Below are positions 10,401-23,500 of a DNA stretch of 64,000 nucleotides, piece after piece; within the stretch, counting starts at the first letter, position 1, and the number at the start of each line of letters is the position of its first letter. Both the position numbers and the translations under genes were made by a program. The notes under the pieces were generated by a model. That model was not told the DNA's origin and searched no databases. It saw only the letters and a list, made by a program, of their open reading frames with translations. The DNA is from Dactylis glomerata (lineage: Eukaryota > Streptophyta > Magnoliopsida > Poales > Poaceae): positions 5,709,208 to 5,773,207 of the forward strand of contig QXEO01000382.1 of NCBI GenBank assembly GCA_007115705.1. Reading direction: 5' to 3'.

Positions 10401-13400
10401 TCATCCTTCGATAATAGCTGTTGAAGGGGACAATGTTGGTAGCTGATGGTGCCATGAACATTGGAGGACGGTGGTGCGAATGGTGGCAATTTTGGCTACC
10501 TTGCATCTCTTCTCCTTCGCCTCGATCTGTAACACCGGCAACCGGATGAGGCCACACGCCACACCCATCTCTCTCTTTCTTCAAACCAAATCATCTGGTG
10601 GTGGTGGCAAACCCTGCAACAGTAGGCGACCGTCCAGCAGGATTTGGATCGGCGATGGCGGCTGCAATGGTGGACGGCGGCGGCCGCAGATGGTTGACAG
10701 CGGCGGTCGCAGATGGTCCACAGCGGGCGGTGGCAGATGGTTGATAGCGGCGGCCGCAACAAGGTCGTTCCCTCCTCCTCTTTCTTCCACGACTGCATCA
10801 TCTTTCACCTATTCCTGCTTTCTTGCTGGTCTTTTATCAGAGGTGATTCTTACAATTTTATTTTGCCTTTCACTTTGTTTTTTCTTCTCCCCTTAGGAAT
10901 GTTCGCTCTGCTTGGTGGAATTGAAACGGAGCTAGAAGGAAGCTGTGATTTTTTTTTTGGGTCTGATTGTTGATGTTCTGGTTAATTACCACATCAACAG
11001 AGTTGCTTCCTCAAAGTATCGAGCACCACCATGCCTCCCTCCACGCAAGTGCCACCAAGGAAGCAAGGCATGTCTCCACATTTGCTCTTCTCTATTTATG
11101 TCTCCAGAATTGTTTTTGTGTAAGAGGAAGAGTAGTGGATTATAGGCAGAGCAAGGTCTGGATTCGTCAGTTGTTGTAACACGTCATGCTTCCCTTTGCT
11201 AATTGGCAATTGTTATTCTTTATTTTACCATTTCTTACTTTTCATGTGGATTTACAGAACTGCAGGGCATGTACAAGCTATGGTCTGGAAGCGTCGAATG
11301 AGCAGTGGGTCCAACTTTTTTGTTTTAGATTTTTTATTTCCTTCTTGTTTTCCAGATTTCAGACACTGAGCTTGTATTGTTTTTTCACGTTCTTTTGCAG
11401 ATTGTTCTTTGCAAGGGCAAAATATTGCTAGCTGTGGTGGTGATTAGTTTATTCCCTATTGCAAGGTTTCTCTTCTTGACCAGGTACCACATTGGTTTGT
11501 TTCTTTTATATGATTTAGCCAGAAATATCAGGATAATCCGACCTCTTCTTAAAGTAAAAAGCGATATAGCTGCCTTCACATATTTTGATGGTTGCATTTT
11601 CCTATGGTCGGATGTTGCCCTATAACCATGAATTTTTCTGAGTTACAGTGTCATACGATGATTTCGTAGGACATATAGCAGTTCAGTTCAGTTCTCATCT
11701 TCAGAGATAAAATTATGCTTTCCAATCATTTTCAAAAATAAGATGACCTAATGAGTTTTCATTCAGTTCAGTTCTCATCTTTAGAGATAAATTGATGCTT
11801 AATATATCTTAACTGGTCGTTTTTTATTGCCTATGTTTTCTGTAGCAAACTCATAATGTTGATACTTAGGACTTAATTATTTCGGTAGCAAATACGCTGA
11901 TTGTGTCTGTCTGTTTATGCTAATTGGGCTGTTGCGGTGACTTGGCTTTTGACTTCCTATTCTTTTCCTTTCTTATTCCATTGTATGAAATAGTTGAAGT
12001 ATCTAGCGGCTGGCCGCAATTGACAGCGAGAAAGAAGGTGACAATGGGTTCATTTTATGCGATATCTTGTGACCCACTTCCAGGATATTACAAACTAAGG
12101 TAAATATGCTGCTGTTTAGTCCTTTCACTGGTTCTAATTAGAGACAGTTGTCTGTATGTTTTATATTTTAGGTTTGTACAGTAGTAGCTTATGCCAAAAA
12201 TAACGTCCTACATCAGGACCGTCAAATTTCTGCCTTACTTTAATCGACTAAAAGTTTCGCTTAATATAATCTTCAACTTCCGTACTTTGCTATTAAACAT
12301 TCTTTGCTCTTAAACATTCTATTCTTATTGTGCCAGCACCTCTAACCATACAGATACTATTTATTAGCCATTTGTGCTGCAAAACATAATTAATGCATCT
12401 ATTATCAGGGTTCAAACAGTCAATCTCTTATCAGGATTCAATCTCTTGATAACAATTTTAATTTGATGTTGAAAGTTCTTGGTCCATATATATATGACTA
12501 ACTGTGAATAACAAATGCGATTTGAGTATGCTTCTAGGCTAGAGGCTCTCCTTTTTTGTTCTTTCAAAATTCTGAAAATGCCAATTATTTTACACTAGAT
12601 AATGAACATACCAATGCTGTTAGATTCGAAATTAGTATTGTTTGTGGTGTTGGTTTAGCTGTCACTTTCACATGCTTCTGTACCTACGATAGAGTATTAC
12701 CTATGATAGAGTATCAGGGAGGACTAAATTGTTTGTTGGGCTCTAGGCTAAATGTAAATTGTTTGCACGTCTTGGACTGGCTTGTGAGAATTCTGAATTG
12801 TAGTGTTTATATTTGTCAAAATTGCCATCTTGCACAAGATTTTGGGTGAAATTTTGTGTTTTATATGTTTTATTTATCAAATATCCAAGCGAGTGTCCAA
12901 TTGAGTAAATAAAGCCCAACGTTTAAAGGAGCTTTTGTGTACAGATTTGAGAACTGTTAACATCTCTTCTCTCTCCTGATGGTTTAACTTTTGTGTTTGT
13001 TGCAATTAGCAAGGTCCAGTACTATCCAATTGAGCCTTCTGTTTTGTTTAGAGCCATATGGTGCACCTCAGTACTCCATTTGCCTTGAGGAATAATGCCC
13101 AGCCAAAGGCAAAGCCAACAATAGCTTTTTCATTGTTTTCCCAAGTATCTGATCACTGACAACCATCATGTGTTAGGATGACTCCTAGACATTCGGGACT
13201 CAGTCCCAAGTGGAACATGAACTATGATTGAGGTAATCAACTTTACTTTGCACAAGAGAATAAAAGCCGTTACTGCAGCATGAGAGAGGAAGGCTGTAGC
13301 GGTAGTCTTTCTCCGTTAGACATAATTATTAGATTACTTGTTCCACTGTACTTTCTATTTCCAGTCTACCATTGTCTGATTTGCAAAAGGGTTTATGGAT

Positions 13401-16400
13401 GTTTGTATTATGCTATCAGAAGAGAGCATGAGAGGTGTGTATGTGTGTGCAGTCGTGTGCCGTTCCATTTCACGATTCATATATATATATGAACCCTTTT
13501 CTCTAAATCTTGTGCTTCTTCTTGCATATTTGCTGTGGGTTTTGGTGTGGCAAGATTGAAGGCCGAGTTCAGAAGCCTTTTATCAGACTAACTTGGGTAG
13601 TTCTCCTATAGATCATGCTGTATATGCGTATTTGTTTCCAACCATTCATGACTTGCGTGGGTTCAAATGGTTGTGCTAGGTTTTGCGGCGGCGAGAGATT
13701 GCACTGAAGTCTAGATCAAATATAATATTGAACTATCAATATTAGTGGTTCCAAATACTTGTTTTGGTAGACTATTTTGAATATGTTTATTTTTGTATTT
13801 AGGTGGAGTACAGGTCAGCATTATGTGAGCCTAATATCTTGGAATATATGGAGCCTGTATTACTCTATCATTGAGGTTTTTCCATATTGTTCTACAGCTG
13901 ATCATTGTCAGTAGCTAGAGATTTTGCTGATACTTGCTTGTCACAGCTCGTACTTACTCATAAGGTGTTCATGTACAAAACTTATTTAGCTTATTTTGTT
14001 TTTGTCCTGTCGTAGTATTCTGGCTTTGTCCTGTGGTAGTATTTTGGGCTAAGTAGTAAGCTAGAGGGATTTTTCATGTAAATTTTTAGGTTCATCCTGA
14101 TGTATTATCGGTCGAGTGTCCAGTGATAATATCCTGTGAGAGAGGAAGAGGGCACAAGGAGATAGGTTGCAGTAGTTTTCAGGTGACTCGGCATATTTAG
14201 CTCTCACTTGTTGGCACATAATTTCCATTCATCTCTAATTATGTGTTTACATTGAAAAGCTAGGCTAATGAGAGACTGTCGGATGTATGTCCTCATGCAC
14301 AGCTGTAGATAACACCAGAATGGCATGCATGACAAGTATTAAAATGATGATGTTAGAGAAGATATATGTAGAAAACACCAGAATCGTGTTTACATTGACA
14401 TGCCCTGTGGTACCTAGCTGATATCGTAATGGCAGTTCTACCTGAAACTGAAGTTTCTAAACTTTTACCCATTCTAAATAATTTGGATGAAATAACTGTG
14501 CAAGTTGTTTAAACAAACTAATACGAGTGTGCCTACCTATTATGTTGAATAACCCTGAACCAATCCAGAAAATGCCATTTGGTCACCACTACAATACTTT
14601 GTCTTGGACCAAACATGATACCTTTTTTGTATGATGCATGCTTTCTTTCATGTGTTGCCCTACTTACCCGATGAGAGGTATGTCATGGTGCGCCCCAGCA
14701 ATGATGTAAAAATCTATCTGTAGGAAATTCAAAGCATAGACAGAGCATCTTGTTGCAAAGACCATCTCATTGTAGCTATGCTTTCTTGGTTCACTTGCTT
14801 CTCAAGGGCTTATCTAATGTGCTTTCATATCTGCTAGGAAATTTGAATCAATAGGTAGAGTGAGTTTTGATTTCTATTAGAAGCTCTGAATACTAAACAT
14901 ATAAGTTTATGCTGCATCTTCATCACCCTAATCCTTGTTTTGGTAGATTATTTTTTAAGAATTACATGTAGAATCATTTTATTATTTCTAAGATCACATC
15001 TTAATATCTATGCAGTGAGCAGATGCAGTAGGTTGCTGCCTGCCTGGACCTTTCAGTACCAGGTTTCAAGGAATTTATGGTTCTTCTTGGTTAACTATCT
15101 CACTGAAGTTATATTCTTCTAATGTTCGAGGAGAACTGACTCTCTTTTGAACATCTGATTCGTTGTTGGATTTATAGTTAACACCGTATTTGATATATTT
15201 GCAACTTCAAGATTCCTGGTTGCCATTGTGTTTTGTTACTACTTAAAATTATGGCAATTTTCTTCCATTTGTGAGAGCAACTCTGTAATATATATTCTGG
15301 TCCTATTTGTTGCTTTGTACCTATATGTGTGGTTTCAATGCAGCATTAGGGAATCTCTTTTCATAGAATTAGACCACAAAGTTTATTTTTCCCTCGATCA
15401 AAGTTTTTTTCACGAACCATTGCTCATGTTTGAGGTATGAACATTGTTCTTATTTTGAAAGTAAGGTAGTGTTAGCTATAATGTGGCTGCTGCATCTGCT
15501 ACATTGTCCAGTGTTGTAATTGGCGGTCAGCTTTTTTGGCCTGGAGTTGACAATTGGTGGCTTGAAAAGTAGTTTTTCTTCTCTATTTATCATCATATCT
15601 TGGTGCTCATTTATTATGTCTTGGCTCGATTTTCTGGTGCTGAAGTGAAAGTATGATATTCATGGCTACGAATATTAATCATGGATAACAACATAGATCA
15701 TGTGTCAGTGGATTCAATTAAGCACATTTAGATTCTCATTTACTTTCTTCACAGCTGAACAAAAACCCATTCCATTGGTGGAATCGGGGTACTTGGACTT
15801 GCATCTAAAAACTTGCGTAGCATTACGTTTTTAAAACAACTATTTTTATTTGAATTAGAACAATTTACTCTTTGTGGCTTCAGTGCCGTTTCGGATTTGC
15901 CTTTGCGCCAGTGGCGCAACGGGTCATCTAGTTGAGATAGAGATAGCAAGAATAGAAGGGACAAGGTTATTTGCTACAGAAAATTTATACTCCCTATCCT
16001 AGGATATGGACCGGCAACAGGAATAATTCCTACTGCCCTGTCTAGGTTTATTGAGTAATGGGATAACATTGTCAGGTATTACAGTGATCTCTCTTTCAAT
16101 TCAAGTGCTTGACTTGCAGGAAAATACATGCATATTTTTCAAGCTTACACAGTCCAGATTTTTCCGTGGGGTGCTAAATTGATTTCTTTTGCTGAGTGAC
16201 GCATGCAAACATCTTGGCGCTTGCGAAACGAAGGAACCCCTGTCAGGAAAATAGGCAGATTCTTGCTGACAAGCCTGCGGGGCATGAGTCGTTCAGTAAC
16301 AGGGTGTGCATCTCTGCATAACGTGCGTACAGAATAATACTGCTCCTTAAGAACTTGCTAATCAACCATGACACAACATGCTTTCGTCACTACTCAGTAG

Positions 16401-17282
16401 ATGATTCGGCATAAAGCGATATACTCTATTATGCTGTTGGCATGTCACACAATTCCATCCATGGATAAACTCAACCTGGCGAGCAACAAAAATACAAAAG
16501 CTTCTAGACTGCATCACTTCATACTACCAAGACGTCGACACAAACTCTCTCAGATGGAAACCGCTGGCCGCCTCTCGCTATTCGCTTTAGCTTCCCACCT
16601 CCCAGCAAGGCATCACAGGAATAGAGGCCAGCGATAAGGACCGGGATTCACATGAGGCGACGGATGCCAACTTGTGATGTCACGGGGAACGCCACGGAAA
16701 GGGCGGCCACCAGAAACGGGCAGCGCCATCAACTCCCGCGACTTGCCGAAAGGGGAAATAAAGCAAACCGACAGGTAGCAGGTGGGCGGCACCCGTCCGT
16801 CGGCCCAGCCAGTCAGCGCCGCCGCGCAGGGCGAGGGCATTCCGTCGAACAGCCTACGGGCGGGCGGCGCGCGCGCGAAGACACGGCCGGCTCGTCACTC
16901 ACCGTAACTAGCGGGTACTGGCAAGCATGCTGACTGTGAACGGGGTAATGGACTGTACTGGAGCGGAGGCCGGAGGGGGACGGGAGTGAGTTTAGCGAAA
17001 GAGGGAATGGGGGTACGTACCGGCGACGTCGATGCCGTCGTAGACGCCGCGGTGGACGGTGCCGAAGGTGCCGCGGGCGATGACGCCCCTGACGACGAGC
17101 CTGGCGGGGTCGGCCTCCCAGGGCTCCCTGGGCTTGTTCTCCGCGTCCCGGTCCTTGCGCTGCGGCTTCTCCATGGTCCAGGCGCGGGCGAGGTGGCGCT
17201 CCAGCTGCTCGTCCAGGGTCTTGAGGTCGATCTGGTCCGCCCGCACGAACCCGGCCCCGCCGCCGCCGCCATCATCCTTCAT
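7431..17282 (-). CDS. CBC-like: Raf-like MAPKKK (group C), CBC1/CBC2-type kinase
   Basis: There are six minus-strand exons: 17282-17021, 8936-8815, 8479-8283, 8173-7999, 7867-7733 and 7646-7431. All introns are GT-AG and all phases join, giving 1107 nt and 368 aa. The start MKDD and the N-terminal motif VRADQIDLKTLDEQLERHL are diagnostic of the family. The glycine loop is at about 69-76 (ARGTFGTV), the ATP-binding lysine at K89 (VAVK), HRD at 205-207, DFG at 225-227 and APE at 250-252. The tail ends FRPHRGP as in relatives. Arabidopsis CBC1/CBC2 (At3g01490/At5g50000) are soluble Ser/Thr kinases of guard cells that act in blue-light and low-CO2 stomatal opening with HT1. That role here is inferred from similarity. 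Family members often have leucine where this copy has H231. All catalytic residues are present, so the gene looks functional despite its 8-kb first intron. Confidence 0.95.
9424..9600. repeat. GC-rich degenerate tandem repeat
   Basis: A unit of roughly 46 bp containing CCGTTGACGCGGGAGC occurs twice (near 9517 and 9563), within shorter GGACGCGG/GGACACGG words. It lies near the proposed 5' end of the Helitron. Confidence 0.6.
10672..10760. repeat. Short tandem repeat, unit about 27-30 bp
   Basis: Variants of GCAGATGGTTGACAGCGGCG occur about three times in a row inside the Helitron. No coding function is apparent. Confidence 0.55.
11681..11800. repeat. Direct repeat, 40 bp, period 80
   Basis: Two near-identical copies start at 11681 and 11761 and share TTCAGTTCAGTTCTCATCTT, with a few substitutions after it. 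They lie in the AT-rich body of the Helitron. Confidence 0.7.
15903..15931 (+). other. Helitron 3' terminal hairpin and CTAG end
   Basis: Stem TTGCGCC, loop AGT and stem GGCGCAA are followed by CGGGTCAT and CTAG. This is the rolling-circle termination signal expected of Helitrons (hairpin, then CTRR about 10 bases on, with host T after it). Confidence 0.8.
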
Positions 17283-20200
17283 CTCCGCTCCCGCTTCACT
17301 CGATGAATCTCGCGCACGAAGCAGAAGCAAACTGGCTGTGGAGGAGTGTGGTGTGTGGCTGCGGCGGCTAGGCTGGGTGGCTAGGTGGAGGTGGAGGAGA
17401 GGGAGGATCGGCGGGCATGTGAGCACATGGGCTGCCGCCGGATGGCGAGGAGAGGGGGTGTCGTGTCGCGCGGCGAGGGCCCCGGAGGCGCGTGGGTGGA
17501 TTTGGCTTGATTTCTGCAGTGCCGGGGTTTTATCTGTTTGTTTCACCAGATCGCGCCGCGTTTCGCTCGCCCGCGCGTGATGATAGGCAATCTATTTGCG
17601 GGGGCAAAATCGACTACTCCTACTCTATATTTTTTTAGGGTAAGTCTAGACGACTGATATCTAACTCGTATGATGTTATCCTCTTTTTTAAATAAAATTT
17701 AATCAAAATTTGAATATATTTAAAACAAATTTGGAATATGGAAAAATCTCGGAAACCTTAGAACTAGCAAAACTATTTTTTTTATGTCGACTCGAAGTTG
17801 ACTTGAAAATAAACAAGCTGAGTATGAGGGTCTTATGTAACTTGATTGGAAGATGAGTTGACATTAAGCTAACACCAATTCACTTGGCTAGCTAGACATC
17901 TCAAAAAAATACAGTTGCTCTCTTTTTATCCATATTATTGTTGTTGAAATGAGAGAACGGACACACCAAAATATGCCGAGATACATGCGAATCTGCAACA
18001 ACTAATATGGATCAAAGGATTACATTAAATAATTACATTATATTAAAATAAAGTATGGTAACTTATTACTAGATATGTCATTGATTTCATTTATTTGTCC
18101 TAATGTGGATAAGATTTAATTAAGAGAATATGGAAGGTTAGTTTACTCCTTCTATATGATGTGGATGTGGTTCTTCTTCCTTTATATGCAACCATATTGA
18201 AACTTTTAGATAGGGTTTAACCACTCCTAGTTTCATTGAGTGTTTAAAGTTCTATTATGGGTACATGTATGGAGCTTTTCAGACGAATTTTGTTGAGCTT
18301 ATCACACCCGGTCGATCGCTAGAGTAGCTTTGTCTCACCATTTTCACACAACTCTTGTGCTATAAGTTTTAAATTTTTGACATTCCTAGACGATTAGATC
18401 TAGAATATACTACTATAATTCAAAGACGTAGATCTACTTGTCTACCAGTGCCAAAACATAATACTTCCAATACGAATGTTGTGTAAAAACTGCGATGTGA
18501 AGCTACTTCCCAAAGGAAAATTCAAACGATCATTCTTGCACGATGAACTGAAAAATATGAAAAATGAACACAAAATAGAACTCCAAGAAGTCAACAAAAC
18601 TAGTAATGAATCGCCGGAATGAAATTACAAAGTCGGTGCACATCCTTTTTCATGTAGAGCTTATCTTGATTTAAAGACCGTTAGGTAGATTAGAAGGGAT
18701 CATGTGAAGTTGATTAGAGAGGCAAAGGTTACATACCTTGTCTACACACATGGAGACAACGGAGTTACGGAGTAAGTTTTGCTTGCTAGGGCATGTCCCT
18801 ATGAAACGATCGATTCGGGCATTCCTCCTCAGCCAGGCCTGAGGATTGCTTTACGAAGCGTACAATGAATTTTTATTGGGGCTACCAAACACGCGAAATT
18901 TGGCACTTGAGCCGGTAAATGCAACCGAACACGCCCTAGGAGTCTTGCAAAATACTCTTGTCATGGTTTTAGTTCAAATTTGAACTACAATCATGAAAAG
19001 AATTATCGAATACAAAAGTAATTTTCTAGGTAAAACAATAATTAGGCGAGGAAACATATTGTACAACATGTTTTTTCATTTTCAATCTCTATATAACACA
19101 TTGTACATGTTCTTAGCCGCAGACAGGTTTGAGCATGTCCTTACGGGCCCATGTGCCATGTTAGCTCGATTGATATCGGCTAGCTCTGCTCACGGGTTGG
19201 ACACTTTCATGTGAACCTTGGCCGACGCCGATTATAAAATCGGAAAGTCTCTTTGGTGCATGGACACCAGTGATTCCTTACTTTCAGTTTTTTGAAAATT
19301 TTAAAATCTCACACTTCTATGTGTCCAAAAATTATGGTGTTAAATAAATAAAAAGATATATACAGAAGGAACACACACAAAAAGTCCCGTTAAAAATACA
19401 TTATATTTTTGGAAATACAAAAAGACAAATTTCTGACAAAAAGATATACTATTGTACTATTATTTTACTACTATTTGCTCTCGGAAATTTATCTTTTTTA
19501 TATTTCCAAAAAATACAACATATTTTTTAACGGAACTTTTTTGTATACACTCCTCTTGTATATATCTATCTATATATTTAACCTCATAATTTTTGAAGAC
19601 ATAAAAATGTAAGAACTTAAATTTTTCAAAATTCTATAAATAGAGGGAGCACTGGTGCCCATGTGCACCAAATGCCTTCTCTTTATAAAATATACTACTA
19701 TACGTTCTAGCTTATCTCCTTCTGGTCCAGCATGCGTCGGCGTGTTTGTCCCCATTGAGAAAAACTATGGCCATTAGTTTGGACTTTGGACTTCATGTGA
19801 TATGACGTGTGTCGTCAAAATGTGCAAAGTGCTTTGACTTGTGCCGGCGTCCTCACGTAAGGCTGGCACGTACTCCGTATCTATCCACGACGAGCATCTA
19901 CCCTTTGCCTCGAACTGCTGGTTCAGTGTGCTGTGCCTCCATCCCGAGGGCGCAGCTAAACAATTTCTCGGAAAGATACAGATTAGGTCGCGTTAAACGA
20001 CGTGCCAGTGCATTGTTTACATGCTCAATGGCAAGGCTCAACAAAAGACAACAACTGAATGAACACTTTGGTCCTTGATGGAACGGTGTGAGATGGCCAC
20101 CTTATCTATCCTGTCCAATGTGGATTTTCCCCCAACTTCCATGGTTATCTACTAGAGATCAGGAGATATGAGGGTGACATCAACCATAAACACAAAATCT

Positions 20201-20519
20201 AGAGCTGGTTAAACCAAACGCAAATGCATCACATCCTTGGTCTCTTTTAGATGTAGTCAAGATGAGGGGCAAATCATCTGATAAACTAATTCAACACGCT
20301 CAACGATCACCGCCAGTCGAGTGCCTACATCCTAGTCCATCGAATGGTGCTGCAGTGCGGAGAAACATTCTCGGCGACAAAACTTCTAAGTTCTAACTAA
20401 AGGGAACGAGTACGGAAAAGAACTACGCTCTCGTGGATCTCAAACCGGTCTGAAATCTACAAGGCTTTTTCTGATGAACTTGCTGAAGGTCCTTGGACGA
20501 CTGGCCAGTCGATCCCCAG
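17283..20519. other. Intergenic between kinase and OM47 genes
   Basis: About 300 bases next to 17282 are GC-rich and CT-repeat-like on the minus strand, consistent with the kinase 5' UTR and promoter. I see no convincing TATA box. The rest is AT-rich and holds a foldback element (19252-19672). I found no further gene. The bases just below 20520 should include the OM47 3' UTR. Confidence 0.6.
19252..19672. mobile_element. Long foldback MITE (about 421 bp)
   Basis: The left end TTTGGTGCATGGACACCAGTG and the right end, read in reverse complement, TTTGGTGCACATGGGCACCAG match. The similarity continues along both arms for about 200 bp each with small indels, for example CCAAAAATTATG against TCAAAAATTATG and AAGTCCCGTTAAAAA against AAGTTCCGTTAAAAA. 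Only about 30 bases separate the arms. The flanks show no clean target duplication, so the superfamily is open. It is too AT-rich to code. Confidence 0.75.
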
Positions 20520-23500
20520 CTAGAGTATTTTGCCGATAGGCCTCATATCCGTAGGCAGATGGTCGAAGTTGCCCGAATCCACGTCCGCCTGGAACATTGG
20601 CCGCTCCCCGTACTTAAACATGACAGCCGGCGCCAGGTGCTGCTTGTTTGGCGTCAGCATGACGTAGTTCGCATCGGCCTTTTCATAACTGCAATTTCAT
20701 CGAGATTCACAGACAAAGCATTCTCAGTGGCCGATACGACATTGCTAGTAATAATAAAATAGCTGCTGTTTTTTTTGACGCCTGGGTAAATAAAATAGCT
20801 GCTGGAAGGCTTGAATGGAAATGTAGAGACAAATACCTGGCCTTCCTGAGATCCTCGACGCGGATTCCAAAGCCATACGATGTCGTCCCCTTCTTATGGT
20901 CATTCACAGCTGCAAAACAAAAATCTATGTGAGCACAGCAAGTGTGAACCCAAAATTCTATCAAGTCCACTTTCAATAATTTGCAGCGATCTTAGAACTA
21001 CTTTTCCTTTTCACATACAAATATAACAATGAGATGCGTTTCGTAGATTTTCGTTGTTCGAAATAGGAGTCTTTTGCTTTAGAAAAGATGAGTTATTCGC
21101 TCTTGTTTGTATGCAGAGGTATACTAAGACAGGCTTGCGAACCTGTGACGCTAAGTGTAAAGGATGGTCTCCACCATGACTTGAATGCCAGAGCTACAGA
21201 CGACTTGGAAGGACCTAGCTTTCCCTATTGAAAAAATAGAGCAATAGTCATCAGAAAAAAAAACAGCTATATAAGACTTGTTTAAAGGCCTAACAGATTA
21301 ATGCGTCTATTTAACCTTCAACATGAAGTTCTTATTAGCTTGCCAGCTTGCGGCTAACTGAAACATGTTGTTGTTGGAGCTCTCTGTTGGTTTATCTTTC
21401 TCAAGCCTAACAACAGTGTGAAAATGGAGTTAGTCAGCTGATTTCCTGAAAAACAATGTTATGCTTCTTCCTCTAAGGCAGTAAGGCTTACCCTCCAGCT
21501 AACTCGAGACCCAAATCTATGTAGTTTGTGATACCAACAACCTGATCATCTTCAAAAGGATTCTTCACCTGATAGATACAAGCAGAATATACTCTCAACA
21601 AGCTTAGATACTATGATTGAAATTAACACCAAAACATGGTACAGTAAACCAGGAGAGCAAAACATACAGTTCCTTCTAGTGAAAGTAATCACGAGAGTGA
21701 TCGGTCAGAAAGCATTTCATAGTGACATGAAAATACTTAAACATCAATTACCAATTCCATGGAACATCATCGATATGCATTGTGACATACTGTTTCAGTC
21801 AAAGCATGGCAGAGTTTAAATTCATGGCCAAGCACATATCTTTGACATACTTTATCCCCTAACAAAAATTAGACTGATAATATCTAATATCTACACTAGT
21901 GTATAGGGATGCTTCTTTATTTGTTGGAAACTGTATGAATGTTCTGTAGCTAAGAAAATATTGGTGTTGGCAACAGCAGAGAGTACCATGGACGGCTATG
22001 TTTCTTATGAGCTTGTAATTGTACCCTCTTCTTACTAAAACAATCCCCCTCAATCCAAGCAGGAGTTGCATAAACATGAAAGAATAACTCTTTGAATGAG
22101 CAAACTACAAAATCAAAGAGAACTGTCCTTACCCTTCTTTGAACAACCAGGTGCTGGTAGAACGATGCAATAAGCTGCAAACCAAGGAAAAAAACATTAC
22201 CCATGCAACTCAGTGAAGGCAAACATAGTTAGTGTTAAAGACATCAAGGTTGTCTTTAACTATCCTAATCAATAAATATTTAATCTATGTAGTAGTGTTT
22301 TTATGTAGAAGTACACCATTTGCTCCCTAACATAAAGGCAAGAAAAACATATGTATCGGACCAGCTGTTTCATGGCACACTACTATGTGATTGATGGTAG
22401 AATTCTTTGATATCTACATATTCTTTACAAAGAAACAAGTATCGTCAAGCAACATGTATTGTCCTCCCACCATTTCCAAATACTAGTCCAACTCTAAATA
22501 TCCTGTGTGCAACTTTTCACAATAATAGTACTATTGAAATTTACCCCCTTGGTGATGTGCCATGGGGAGTTGGGGACGTACTCATGCATATTAAATTCCT
22601 GTATCTAAACACACAGTTGCCCACACATATTCATATGAGCATATCAACATATAATGATGTCCAACGATCAAGATCTTCCTTAGAAAAAAAAAGACATCTA
22701 AACATGTATATAGCTACTTCCGAAATTCGCATTAAATGCAAGGACAATAATCCATTATACTGTCTTGTATACAGCCTTCTCAAAATTATCCTAGCAATTG
22801 CAAGCTAACTGTCCAACAGAGAAACGCCAAAAACTACAACAAACCTGTGTACTTCTGGCAAGCTCTAGGGAACAAATGAATGAAGGGCTGAGAGGGCTTG
22901 TTGAGCCAACACCATAACTGATTGCATAATTCCAGTTCTTTGGGTCCGTATATGGCATAGGATGTTGGTTTCCACCTATTGCAGAAATGACATAAGAGCA
23001 CTAAATAAAAACTCATAGAAGTGCATATAAACAACTGAATACTGAATATCCACATCTTGTTGACGTGCATGAAGAAGACAAAACAACTGCCATGAAATCA
23101 GACACTAGTTTTACATGTCATATCATCATATAAATTACATTTCAGTCAAATATATAGAACAAGAAGACAAAAATGTTATACACTAGAATAGGAGCAGAAA
23201 ATATTCAGAATTGTGAAGTACACTCGATATGTTAGAAGGAGCGAAATTAATAGGTGCAATATATAACTAAATTTTTTCTAATGAAATTAGTTTCTCCTTT
23301 AAATTTTATAAATTATTTCATTAAAATGGATAAATAGAAAAATCTTTTTGTATTTTGTCCATTTTATTGAATGAAACTCTTTATGCTCTTATTAATAGGA
23401 TGATAGAGCTACTAAAACAGGCCTGCAAGCCGAGTAAGATGCCTTTGCAGGTGAAGCCATAAACGTTTTCAACAATGTTTTCCCATTCTTTTGTAATACA

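Larger units (their letters stand above)
9066..15931 (+). mobile_element. Candidate non-autonomous Helitron
   Basis: The 3' end is textbook: a 7-bp perfect hairpin (TTGCGCC-AGT-GGCGCAA, 15903-15919), eight bases, then CTAG at 15928-15931 followed by a host T. The proposed 5' end is TCTAAAACC at 9066, but the base before it is T rather than the usual A, so this end is less sure. The first 1.8 kb alternates GC-rich blocks with AT-rich stretches, like a captured transcription unit. The remainder is AT-rich. I see no Rep/helicase ORF. The 3' end is firm; the full extent is an inference. Confidence 0.65.
8937..17020 (-). other. Expanded intron 1 of the kinase gene (8,084 bp)
   Basis: The donor is G|GTACGT at 17020 and the acceptor is TTTCAG ending at 8937. 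The intron splits a valine codon two residues before the catalytic lysine. About 6.9 kb of it is the candidate Helitron at 9066-15931. The rest (15932-17020) has no recognised gene. Every other intron of this gene is under 400 bp. Confidence 0.9.

Noticed and set aside
13470..13500. ATATATAT run
   Set aside because: Short simple repeat in the Helitron interior. No promoter or gene context supports a function.
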